Source: Phycisphaerales bacterium (GTDB taxonomy: Bacteria; Planctomycetota; Phycisphaerae; Phycisphaerales; SM1A02). From it: a stretch of 64,000 bases of DNA. This document shows positions 37,608 to 45,722 of this stretch, one piece after another. Position numbers and translations under genes: made by a program. Position 1 is the stretch's first letter. The number at the start of each line of letters is the position of its first letter. The notes beneath the pieces are model-generated. The model had not been told where the DNA came from. It was given only the letters and a program-made list of their open reading frames with translations, and ran no database searches. The stretch is from NCBI GenBank assembly GCA_029260575.1, contig JAJDDB010000009.1, positions 62,001-126,000 of the forward strand, read 5' to 3'.

Positions 37608-37732
37608 AGTGTGAGATCAATCAGAGTCGTATGACGATCGTGGATGTTCTTGCAACAGTATCGTAGATCGACCGATTCAAGCCGTACGCCTCTCCTGCCG
37701 AATATTCTCTGACGCAGTGTTACGTGCCCACA

Positions 37733-37740
37733 GGGGGGGG
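37733..37740 (+). repeat. G8 homopolymer just before a start codon
   Basis: Eight consecutive G lie three bases before the ATG at 37744. The tract occupies the ribosome-binding position, so a slippage event would change the spacing or strength of initiation without shifting the reading frame. Confidence 0.6.
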
Positions 37741-37743
37741 ACG

Positions 37744-38181
37744 ATGAACGGGATCGCAACTGCTCCGATACAACTTGATATACCGAATCCTGCCCGTCGG
37801 GTTTTCAGCCGCCCACGCCGTGTGCTTGTGTTGCTGACCGGGATCATCATTCTCAGCCTGGCAGATCTCGTTATCACGATGGTGCATCTGAAGAGTACGG
37901 GCATGGCTGAGGCAAACCCTATTGCGAGATTCGTGATCGGCTTCAGCCAGTCGCCCCTCTCGCTGATTTGCTTCAAAGCACTCAGTGTAATGATCTGTGT
38001 CGTGCTGCTTTTCAAAGTCCGAAGGACGTTGCAAGGCGAAATTGCGGCTTGGTGTGCGATGCTGATTCTGTCCGCCATGAGCGTGATGTGGTTTCACTAC
38101 GCACGGCAGTATGAAAGCACAATCGATCTGCAGGTGGCCCAGACAGAGCTCGGAAGCAATCTGTGGGTCCACCTTGACTGA
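37744..38181 (+). CDS. Small DUF5658-like membrane protein
   Basis: A 145-residue protein with three or four hydrophobic segments: VLVLLTGIIILSLADLVITM, LICFKALSVMICVVLLFKV and AAWCAMLILSAMSVMWFHY. The pattern D-L-x-x-T followed by AEANPIARFVI is typical of DUF5658, whose role is unknown. The ATG at 37744 was chosen because it directly follows the G8 tract, the only Shine-Dalgarno-like sequence. It is divergent from the giant propeller gene and precedes the LEA-type lipoprotein gene. Confidence 0.7.
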   Translation: MNGIATAPIQLDIPNPARRVFSRPRRVLVLLTGIIILSLADLVITMVHLKSTGMAEANPIARFVIGFSQSPLSLICFKALSVMICVVLLFKVRRTLQGEIAAWCAMLILSAMSVMWFHYARQYESTIDLQVAQTELGSNLWVHLD

Positions 38182-38236
38182 CGTGAGCACAGTGCGGCTG
38201 TTGGACCTGCACATCCCTCGGCGATAGATTGCCGGT

Positions 38237-38719
38237 ATGAATTACATGCGACAGGCCATTGCGTGCGCCAGTATTCTTTTTGCGCTTGGCGTCACTGGGG
38301 GATGCGCTTCGTTCAACGCGCCGCAGATTCAGGTGCAATCTGTCAGCGTTACCGAGACAACAGACGATGCGCTGACGATCGCGTTCGATCTGATATTGAC
38401 AAACCGCAATGATGCCCCGGTCGAATTGATCGAGTTTGAGTACAACCTGGAGGTTGACGGCCGATCTGTGTACAGCGGCCGGCGCGATGCGCAGGCAACT
38501 GTCCCTGCGGGGGGAACATGGTCGCTTCGCGTTCCGGCGGTCATACCGTTCTCGGACGTTGGTTTTTCAACTTCGACAATGCCTGAGCAGGTGCAATACG
38601 ACGTCGGTGGATCGTTGCTGTACATCTCGCCGGGTGCGCTTGCGGAAGTATTGATGGACGCAGGTATTTATCGACCCACAACAGGCTTTGGCGCAGCAGG
38701 CTCGTTGACCTTGCGCTGA
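38237..38719 (+). CDS. LEA-type (water-stress/hypersensitive domain) lipoprotein
   Basis: A 160-residue protein with a lipoprotein signal (IACASILFALGVTGGCAS; lipobox Cys near residue 23). It carries one LEA14-like immunoglobulin-type beta domain: LTIAFDLILTNRNDAPVELI followed by FEYNLEVDGRSVYSG. This domain occurs in LEA14/Yqi-type proteins of bacteria and plants and has no known catalytic role. It is probably matured by LspA and anchored in a membrane. A start at 38246 three codons on is possible. Confidence 0.8.
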   Translation: MNYMRQAIACASILFALGVTGGCASFNAPQIQVQSVSVTETTDDALTIAFDLILTNRNDAPVELIEFEYNLEVDGRSVYSGRRDAQATVPAGGTWSLRVPAVIPFSDVGFSTSTMPEQVQYDVGGSLLYISPGALAEVLMDAGIYRPTTGFGAAGSLTLR

Positions 38720-38989
38720 ACATACGTCCGAGAAATCGAATTCGCAGTTCGGTCAGCAGCGTATCTGGTTTTCCCAGATGGTACAGATGCGCCAAGTGCG
38801 GCGGCCTGCGCGCACGTATTCAGAGGAACCATTGGTTCTTGGGCCGGCGTAATTGGACGATGAAAAGTGACGATAGTGCAGGTGAACGCGCCGGTTGGCG
38901 CCTGGCGTCCGAATGCCAGTGCTGCGGCGTGTCGTTCTCTGTGACGCGCTGGGCGAAGCAGAGTTGATCTTGAAGAAACGGGGTCATTG

Positions 38990-40045
38990 ATGAACGTCGA
39001 AGACATTCTGCGTACCGCGCAAGAACACAACGCCTCGGATATTCACCTTGTCAGTGGGCACCCGCCCATGATGCGCGTGAACACTGTCATTACACCCATG
39101 GACTATCCGATACTGACGCCTGAGAGCGTTCGCTCCGCGCTGGCCAAAATGGTCAAGCCCGAACAACTCGCTGTTTTCGATGAAGTGAAGGATCTGGACT
39201 TTTCGTTTGAAGTACCCAACCTGTCACGATACCGCGTCAACGCCCACTCACAGCGGCAGTGCATCGGCATGGCTCTTCGTTCGATCAAGACCAAGGTGCC
39301 TGCGCTGGAAGACCTGAATCTGCCGGAAGTCATCAGCCGCCTGACGTATTTGCCGCGCGGACTCGTCCTCGTCACCGGCGACACCGGTTCTGGTAAGACC
39401 ACGACTCTGGCTGCCATGATCCAGGCAATGAACGACCGATACCGCAAGCACATCATTACGCTTGAGGATCCGGTTGAATACACGTTTGAATCAAACAAGT
39501 GTTTGCTCGAACAGCGTGAACTCGGCGCTGACATGCCGAGCTTCTCATCCGGCCTCAAGCATGCATTGCGTCAGGACCCGGACATCGTGCTCGTCGGCGA
39601 AATGCGTGATCTGGAGACATCGCAGCTGGCAATCTCTGCTGCTGAAACCGGTCACCTTGTGTTCTCGACGCTCCACACTGTCAACGCCGCTCAGACCGTC
39701 GAACGAATCATCGATATGTATCCCGCAGGACAACAAAACCAGATTCGATCCATGCTGGCCAATACATTGCAGGCAGTTATCAGCCAGACGTTGTTCAGCC
39801 GCATCGATCAGCCGGGCATGGTTCCTGCGGTCGAGGTCATGTTATGTACGCCTGCGGTGCGCAACCTTATTCGTGAATGTAGAACGTTCGAAATTCCGAA
39901 CGTTATTGATACCAATCGCCAGGTCGGAATGGTGAGTCTGGATAATGCTATTGCGGAGTTGTACTTCAACGGCTTTGTCAGTCGTGAAGATGCAATCGCG
40001 CAGTCGGCGTTTCCCGACAAGCTGGAACGGCAGCTCGCAGCATGA
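38990..40045 (+). CDS. PilT-like type IV pilus/type II secretion ATPase
   Basis: A 351-residue hexameric ATPase. The N-terminal PAS-like part is DIHLVSGHPPMMRVN. Walker A is GDTGSGKTTTLAAM, the Asp box is ITLEDPVEY, Walker B is DPDIVLVGEMRDLET, and the His box is AAETGHLVFSTLHT. The C-terminal AIRNLI/GM region (TPAVRNLIRECRTFEIPNVI) supports PilT, the retraction motor, over PilB/GspE, which would also have an extra N-terminal domain and a four-Cys zinc motif. The ATG at 38990 is preceded by AAACGGGG. The pilC/gspF-like and pseudopilin genes follow. Confidence 0.9.
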   Translation: MNVEDILRTAQEHNASDIHLVSGHPPMMRVNTVITPMDYPILTPESVRSALAKMVKPEQLAVFDEVKDLDFSFEVPNLSRYRVNAHSQRQCIGMALRSIKTKVPALEDLNLPEVISRLTYLPRGLVLVTGDTGSGKTTTLAAMIQAMNDRYRKHIITLEDPVEYTFESNKCLLEQRELGADMPSFSSGLKHALRQDPDIVLVGEMRDLETSQLAISAAETGHLVFSTLHTVNAAQTVERIIDMYPAGQQNQIRSMLANTLQAVISQTLFSRIDQPGMVPAVEVMLCTPAVRNLIRECRTFEIPNVIDTNRQVGMVSLDNAIAELYFNGFVSREDAIAQSAFPDKLERQLAA

Positions 40046-40155
40046 TTCCGCCTGCTGTCGACTCCTGGCTGTTGGCAGGGTCGGCAGTGTGGCAGATGTT
40101 CAGAACAGCGTATTACTTTTTCTCAGCCAGCAGTCATTAGTGAAGAGCCTTCAAC

Positions 40156-41385
40156 ATGCCGCAGTATCGCTACCAGGCAAAACACGCATCCGGCCAGGTA
40201 CAGGCAGGTGTATTGGCCGCGGACAACGCCACCACGGCGGCGGCGATCCTGCGCAATCAAGGCCACCACGTTCTCCAACTGGTTCCCGTGCAGAGCGGAG
40301 CACAATTCAAGAGCGGCTTGCTCAAAGCGCTGAATTATTCCAGCGGCCCCAGTCAGAAAGATGTCCTGGACTTTACGACGCAGCTTGCGGTCATGGTTCG
40401 CGCGGGTATTGGTCTGCGCGGCGCGCTTGAGGGCATTGCCGAACAGGTGTCGAACCCGAAATTCAAGAAGATCCTGCTGGCGATCAAGACCGACATTGAA
40501 TCAGGCCGGCAGTTTTCTGAAGCGATCGAGAAATATCCCAAGCAATTTGGTTCGTTGTATGTGAACATGGTTCGCGCATCTGAAATGTCAGGTTCGTTTG
40601 CGAAAATGCTTGATCGTATTGCTGCGTACATCGGCCAACAAATAGAAACGCGAAAGATGGTCGTTGGTGCGAGCATTTATCCGGGCGTCATTGCAGCCAT
40701 GGCCATCGGCGTCACGATTTTCCTGTTGACGTTTGTGTTGCCGCGATTCGCAGGTGTCTTCCAGGGCAAAGAATCCGTTCTGCCGTGGCCGACAAAATTC
40801 CTGATGGGCGCGTCGGATTGGATGGTCGCGTACTGGTGGACACTGATTATCGGCGGCGTTCTTGCAGGCGTGGGATTCGCAATGTTCATCAAGACCGAAG
40901 TCGGCCGATTCTGGTGGGACAAAACCAAGATTACCATTCCGTTGTTTCAGCGGATGTTCCGTGCGCTGTATGTCAGCCGTTCGCTACACACAATGGGTGA
41001 ACTGCTTAACGCTGGTGTGCCGATGCTTGACACACTTGCCATTACCGGAGACATCTCGGGCAACGTGCTCTACAAGAAAATGTGGCGCAATGTGTACTCG
41101 GCGGTGAAACAGGGTAAGAAAGTGCAGAGCCAGCTCGTGCGCAGCAGTTTACTGCCTAAATCTGTTGTTCAGATGGTTGGAGCCGGTGAAGAGTCCGGCC
41201 GGCTTGGCGAAGTGCTCGAAGAAATTTCCGCGTACTACAACAAAGCGTTACGTGATGCCATCAAGACTGTCACCGGCATGATTGAACCCATCATGATCAT
41301 CATCATGGGTTCCATTGTCGGCTTCATCGCGATGGCAATCATTCTCCCGATCTTCAAGATGAGTTCGCTCGTCTCGAACCACTAA
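40156..41385 (+). CDS. PilC/GspF-family inner-membrane assembly protein
   Basis: A 409-residue polytopic protein with two GspF domains. The N-terminal MPQYRYQAKHASGQVQAGVL is typical. Domain 1 includes LDFTTQLAVMVRAGIGLRGAL and domain 2 LYVSRSLHTMGELLNAGVPMLDTL. Membrane helices lie near residues 175-200, 220-245 and 375-402. It forms the platform on which PilT/PilB-type ATPases act during pilus or pseudopilus assembly. It starts 110 bases after the pilT-like gene and is followed by three pseudopilin-like genes. Confidence 0.92.
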   Translation: MPQYRYQAKHASGQVQAGVLAADNATTAAAILRNQGHHVLQLVPVQSGAQFKSGLLKALNYSSGPSQKDVLDFTTQLAVMVRAGIGLRGALEGIAEQVSNPKFKKILLAIKTDIESGRQFSEAIEKYPKQFGSLYVNMVRASEMSGSFAKMLDRIAAYIGQQIETRKMVVGASIYPGVIAAMAIGVTIFLLTFVLPRFAGVFQGKESVLPWPTKFLMGASDWMVAYWWTLIIGGVLAGVGFAMFIKTEVGRFWWDKTKITIPLFQRMFRALYVSRSLHTMGELLNAGVPMLDTLAITGDISGNVLYKKMWRNVYSAVKQGKKVQSQLVRSSLLPKSVVQMVGAGEESGRLGEVLEEISAYYNKALRDAIKTVTGMIEPIMIIIMGSIVGFIAMAIILPIFKMSSLVSNH

Positions 41386-41413
41386 GAACCTGCGGAGGCA
41401 TGTCGAGGGACAT

Positions 41414-42007
41414 ATGACCAGGCGAATCGAATCCGTACGACAGCGACTGCGAAGTATCGGCAGGCGTCCCGCGCGCCGACGGACCGCTGGCTTTACGCTG
41501 ATCGAAACGGCACTGACAACGGTCATTATCGGCGTAGGTGTGCTTGCGATCGTCTCTGCGCAGCAGGCGCTGCACCAGAAGAACCGTTGGTCCACCCATG
41601 CGAGTATCGCACAGCGACTCGGCAACGAGATTCGAGAGATGACCTTGAATCTCCCGCGCCATGATCCGGTGACCGGACAAGCAATCTGGGGGCCGGAAGT
41701 CGCAACCGAACCTTCTTTCGATTTCTACGATGACATTGATGACTTTGACGGCCCCGCAGGCACCGGCCTGATCTTCTCTGAAGGTCTTGGCAACGGGCCG
41801 ATCAATGCCCGCCGCGAGATTATTTCGGACATGGTCGGCTGGTCGCAGATTGTCACCGTCGACAATGTTAACCCCTTTGATATCACAGAAGTGGTTGCGG
41901 ACAACAGCACAGACATGTTGCGCGTCACCGTCACTGTGACGTATCAGGGACCAATGGACGCAGATCCGAGTGAGATGACGACGGTGACGTGGGTTGCTCC
42001 GAATTGA
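41414..42007 (+). CDS. Type IV pilin-like (PilV/GspI-type) pseudopilin
   Basis: A 197-residue protein with a basic leader of about 30 residues ending in the prepilin peptidase site, GFTLIETALTTVIIGVGVLA (cleavage after Gly; Glu at +5). The hydrophobic helix is followed by a soluble domain with an acidic loop (FYDDIDDFDGPAGT). The C-terminus (VTVTYQGPMDADPSEMTTVTWVAP) is typical of minor pseudopilins. A prepilin peptidase gene is not in the window. It lies between pilC/gspF and the EF-hand-rich pseudopilin-like gene. Confidence 0.85.
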   Translation: MTRRIESVRQRLRSIGRRPARRRTAGFTLIETALTTVIIGVGVLAIVSAQQALHQKNRWSTHASIAQRLGNEIREMTLNLPRHDPVTGQAIWGPEVATEPSFDFYDDIDDFDGPAGTGLIFSEGLGNGPINARREIISDMVGWSQIVTVDNVNPFDITEVVADNSTDMLRVTVTVTYQGPMDADPSEMTTVTWVAPN

Positions 42008-42081
42008 TATGAAACTGCAGCGCCGGACCGATTTCGGCTGGCGGTAGTACGGTGTGCTGCGGAGGCGGAGAGGATTCAGCA

Positions 42082-44541
42082 ATGGCTGGACAATTTAATC
42101 GTGGACGATGTCGGCTGTCGACTCGAACATCCGAGCGAAAACGCCGGGGTGTGTCGTCCGTTTTGGCCATGATGTTTCTGGTGATATTCGGCTCATTGGC
42201 CGTGGCAATGGCTGTTGTCGCACAAGGAAACCTGCGAACCGCGGACTCTGCGCTGAAAGTCTCGCGGGCGATGAGTGCTGCAGATACCGGCCTTGTGTTC
42301 GCCGCCCGAACGCTCGAAGAGCAGGGGCGACGGTTCGTCATTGAGAAAGGCGTTGTCGATTCAGACTACGCCACTGAGCTTTGGCTCGGGACGTATAACG
42401 AGGGCGCCGACGGCACAGTGACGGTTCTTTCGCCGACAGGATTTGTTGAGAGCACGCCGGCGGACGCTTTGATTGATGCCATGGCAAACGCGCACGCAGC
42501 ATCAACTCATACGATCACGATCGCCGGCGACATCACCGAGCCGGCTGTGGACACCACTTTTGGCACGCTGCGCATTCCGCCCATTGCAGTCGGTCAGGAC
42601 AGTGGTGGTAATCCTGATCCCAGCGGGCCGTTCTTTCGACTGAAGTATGAACTGCTCAATACGGCCGATTCAACGGACCCCGATGTACGTGTCACCAGCC
42701 AAGGTGTGGATGGTGGCATAACGCGCACGTTGCAGATGGACTTTCACATCGAGAAGAAGATTGAATATGCGGTAATCAGCCCGAACCGAATCATGGTCGG
42801 CAAGAATGTGCGCATTGAAGGGCCGCTTGGTTCGCGATACGGGCTCGTCGCAGGTGAACTGGACACCGCAAACGGCGATCCGCTCGTGATGCGCAGCGAT
42901 TTCTATTATCTCGATGCCACACTTGATGCGAATCTCGACATCCTTTCCCAGCAGATAATCGATTACGACGCAGATGGTGATGCGCGACTTCGACCGGATC
43001 ACCCGACCGAAGCCAATGGCGTCGACGGCTACGCAGCGCTCAATGACTACGATGGTGATGAATACGTCACCGACTTCGACTTATTTCTTGAGCACTTCGA
43101 CACCAACTCAGACAAGAACGTCTGCTACGACCCGGCTCTCGCTGCGGCGGCTGGTCTTGGGTTCTTCCCCAACGAGTTTGACGCTATAGATGACCAGATG
43201 GCCCGTCTCATCGACGAGGCATTTCCGGACCGCAACGGTGATGGTGTAATCACGTTCGAAGACAACCAGCTTGGTTATCAGGATGGTGTTCTTGACGACA
43301 AGGATTTGTATGCAAAGGTGACCGGTCGACTGGCGTTCGCAATCCAGCGATCGCCTTGGGACACCGCCAACGGCGCAAGCTATCAAACAGTTGTCGCCGG
43401 GCCGATCCGTGCAGAACTCGATCAGGCACCATCAGAGTTTGACGTTCCGGATGAAGAGCTGCTGGAGATCACCACAGCGATGTTCCTGGACAGCCAGACA
43501 TGGTTTGACACCGCAGCCAGCGGCCAGACGTTTGATGCGCCCGCACTTGACGGCACCGATGGTCAGGTTCTTGCAGGGATCAACAACGGCGGCACGTTTA
43601 CGACCGCTGCAGCAAACGACTGGGAAGCAGTGCCATTCGGGGCGGTCGGCGCGTACGACTACTATCGCCGGCCGGTCTATGACGGCATGACGTTCGCCAA
43701 TGTGCGCATTCCGGCCGGTTGCAACGGCCTCTTTTCAAACTGCACGTTTGTTGGTGTCACGTTTATCGAAACGGAAGAGAGCGCTGTGCATCCGAACTGG
43801 AATTACGCTGGTTCGAAAGTGCCGGCTGATCCCGGCGATCCTGCTTCGGCGCTCAATCCCGGCGACTGGGACATTCCCGCAGAACTTTCGGGCAATCCGG
43901 TCTCGGATACACGGCCGTTGTCGAATAACATTCGTTTTCACAATTGCGTCTTCCTCGGTTCGTTAACCGGAAACACGCCCGGCGAGTACACACACTGGCG
44001 CAACAAAGTGCAGTTCACAGGCACGACGCGCTTTTACATCGACGCAGACGATCCGGACATTGATGCAGATAATGACGTCGCCACCGCAGCATCGATTTCA
44101 GCCACGCTAGGCGCGATGGATGCTGATGATGTCGAAGAAATGAAGAAGAGTTCAATCATGCTTCCCGGTTGGTCGGTGGATGTCGGCAGCTTCGACAATG
44201 CAACACCGAAGGTCAAGCTCAGCGGCACGATTATTGCGGGTATTCTCGATGTGCGTGGAACGGTGGATGTGCATGGCACGCTCCTGATGACATACCGACC
44301 GATTTCCGGCGAAGGTCCGTTGTTCTACGGCGGGCAGACCGATGCATTCAACACCACAATCGGCTACTTCGGTCCGATCGACGGCGACAGCGAAGGTATT
44401 GATCCCAGTGATCCGTCCTTCAACGGCTTTGGTGAAATTACGTTGCGGTACGACGCTGATGCCAAACTGCCGGATGGCATTCCGTGGCCGGTCCGCGTCA
44501 CAAGTGAGCCTGCGACCTATGTGGAAGGAGGTTCGATGTGA
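42082..44541 (+). CDS. Very large PilX-like minor pseudopilin with EF-hand repeats
   Basis: An 819-residue protein. Its N-terminus (RRGVSSVLAMMFLVIFGSLA) is a PilX-type leader and helix without the usual FTLIE. The body is far larger than normal minor pilins. Around residues 295-410 it carries several calcium-loop-like motifs: DYDADGDARL, DYDGDEYVTDFD, DTNSDKN and DRNGDGVITFED. The C-terminal part has repeat-like beta sequence (GTIIAGILDVRGTVDVHGTLLM) resembling bactofilin or right-handed helix strands. The ATG at 42082 follows GGAGAGGA. It overlaps the next pseudopilin gene as GTGA, so it is likely built into the same filament tip. Confidence 0.75.
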   Translation: MAGQFNRGRCRLSTRTSERKRRGVSSVLAMMFLVIFGSLAVAMAVVAQGNLRTADSALKVSRAMSAADTGLVFAARTLEEQGRRFVIEKGVVDSDYATELWLGTYNEGADGTVTVLSPTGFVESTPADALIDAMANAHAASTHTITIAGDITEPAVDTTFGTLRIPPIAVGQDSGGNPDPSGPFFRLKYELLNTADSTDPDVRVTSQGVDGGITRTLQMDFHIEKKIEYAVISPNRIMVGKNVRIEGPLGSRYGLVAGELDTANGDPLVMRSDFYYLDATLDANLDILSQQIIDYDADGDARLRPDHPTEANGVDGYAALNDYDGDEYVTDFDLFLEHFDTNSDKNVCYDPALAAAAGLGFFPNEFDAIDDQMARLIDEAFPDRNGDGVITFEDNQLGYQDGVLDDKDLYAKVTGRLAFAIQRSPWDTANGASYQTVVAGPIRAELDQAPSEFDVPDEELLEITTAMFLDSQTWFDTAASGQTFDAPALDGTDGQVLAGINNGGTFTTAAANDWEAVPFGAVGAYDYYRRPVYDGMTFANVRIPAGCNGLFSNCTFVGVTFIETEESAVHPNWNYAGSKVPADPGDPASALNPGDWDIPAELSGNPVSDTRPLSNNIRFHNCVFLGSLTGNTPGEYTHWRNKVQFTGTTRFYIDADDPDIDADNDVATAASISATLGAMDADDVEEMKKSSIMLPGWSVDVGSFDNATPKVKLSGTIIAGILDVRGTVDVHGTLLMTYRPISGEGPLFYGGQTDAFNTTIGYFGPIDGDSEGIDPSDPSFNGFGEITLRYDADAKLPDGIPWPVRVTSEPATYVEGGSM

Positions 44542-45203
44542 TTCACCGAACGCCTCGTTCATCTCGTACACCCGGGAGCCGCAATCGACGCGGCTTCAAC
44601 CTGGTTGAAATGCTGATCGCGCTGGCTATCACCGGCGCGCTCATGGCCGCCACTATGGTCGCGCTCGATGCGTCATTCGACGCGTATCAGCGCACGACCG
44701 AAGTTGCATCCACACACACCATCGGCAGACTTGCGATGCATCGTATGTTGACTCTGGTGCGGTCCGGAACAGAGTTTGGACCGTTCCCGGTCAACCCGAA
44801 CACGATTACTGTTGAAAGTGACTTCATTGAGTTTCGGGCAATGCCGACATCGGCGTACCCAGCCGGGCAGATTATGGCTCTCGTCTGGGTTGCCAATCCA
44901 CGGCCGGCGGAATATCCCGCAGCTGACTATCCGGAAATGGAAGCACTGTATGTTGTCACCGACCCCGGTGATCCGTCCGAGCAGGTTTTTCTGCTGCTTG
45001 AGAATGTCGTGCAACGGACGAATGTTGCAGACCCCATTCAGCTACCGTTCACTATGGAATATGAAAAGGGTCGCGAGCTTTATCGAGCGACAATCGACCT
45101 GACGATTCAACCGGATGACAACCAAAGCCTTTCCATGGAAGGCGACAACCAGGATTTCATACGCCTCGTTGCATCAGCCATGCCGCGATCCTCGGCGTAT
45201 TAA
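44538..45203 (+). CDS. PilW/GspJ-type pseudopilin
   Basis: A 221-residue protein with prepilin leader and site GFNLVEMLIALAITGALM (Glu at +5). A helix and a soluble beta-rich domain (VESDFIEFRAMPTSAY, MEALYVVTDPGDPSEQ) follow. The start is GTG at 44538, overlapping the upstream stop as GTGA and preceded by GGAAGGAGG. This PilW/GspJ type often sits next to PilX/GspK types, as here. It is the last gene of the cluster; a strong terminator follows. Confidence 0.85.
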   Translation: MIHRTPRSSRTPGSRNRRGFNLVEMLIALAITGALMAATMVALDASFDAYQRTTEVASTHTIGRLAMHRMLTLVRSGTEFGPFPVNPNTITVESDFIEFRAMPTSAYPAGQIMALVWVANPRPAEYPAADYPEMEALYVVTDPGDPSEQVFLLLENVVQRTNVADPIQLPFTMEYEKGRELYRATIDLTIQPDDNQSLSMEGDNQDFIRLVASAMPRSSAY

Positions 45204-45231
45204 CTTCCGAGTTCAACTCGTTTGAATTGCG

Positions 45232-45263
45232 AAAGGGCGCGAAACATGTTTTCGCGCCCTTTT
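45232..45263. terminator. Bidirectional terminator between pseudopilin and queD-like genes
   Basis: GGGCGCGAAA and TTTCGCGCCC pair around a short loop, with an A run before and TTTT after. It serves the pseudopilin operon on plus and the queD-like gene on minus, whose stop lies two bases beyond. Confidence 0.85.
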
Positions 45264-45264
45264 C

Positions 45265-45627
45265 TTATGGTCGATACGTCGCCCGACAGTCGGGCGCTTC
45301 CGTCACGCTTAGCGCGGCGAGCCTGACATGCGGCGGCAGCTTCGATTGCAACTGAGTTCCGATATGCCTGGCTACATGTTCCGCTGTTGGATTCAGCGCG
45401 TTGAACGGAGCTGTCGCATTGAGATCTGTGTTGTTCAGCGGCCCGGTGATCGCCTGCAGTTGTCGTTGTAACACGTGAAAGTCACATACCAACCCATCAT
45501 CATCAAGCGAATCTGCAGCGACTGTCGCGGTGACGCGCCAGTTATGGCCGTGCACCGGCTCGCGTTGCTCGGCAATTACTATTGCGTGGGCGGCGCAGAA
45601 TTCTGTTTCAAGAGTCAATTCGAACAC
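45265..45627 (-). CDS. 6-pyruvoyl-tetrahydropterin synthase family protein (QueD-like)
   Basis: A 120-residue protein of the PTPS/QueD fold. Zinc-binding His residues appear in FCAAHAI and VHGHNW; GLVCDFHVLQRQL and NPTAEHVARHIG are the following blocks, and LSVTEAPDCRATY ends the domain with the conserved Glu. In QueD and PTPS-I the catalytic Cys lies four residues before HGH; here that stretch reads REPVHGH, so the Cys is missing and a Glu is nearby, reminiscent of PTPS-III-type folate enzymes. The start appears to be GTG at 45627 without a clear ribosome binding site. Confidence 0.8.
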   Translation of the reverse strand: MFELTLETEFCAAHAIVIAEQREPVHGHNWRVTATVAADSLDDDGLVCDFHVLQRQLQAITGPLNNTDLNATAPFNALNPTAEHVARHIGTQLQSKLPPHVRLAALSVTEAPDCRATYRP

Positions 45628-45722
45628 GGCCGGTAGTGTAACCGTCTTACGAGCTGGTATCGCTGCGGGTCCGACGAATCGTTGATCGATTGACGCCCGC
45701 GGATCCGCTATTCTCTTGTGCT

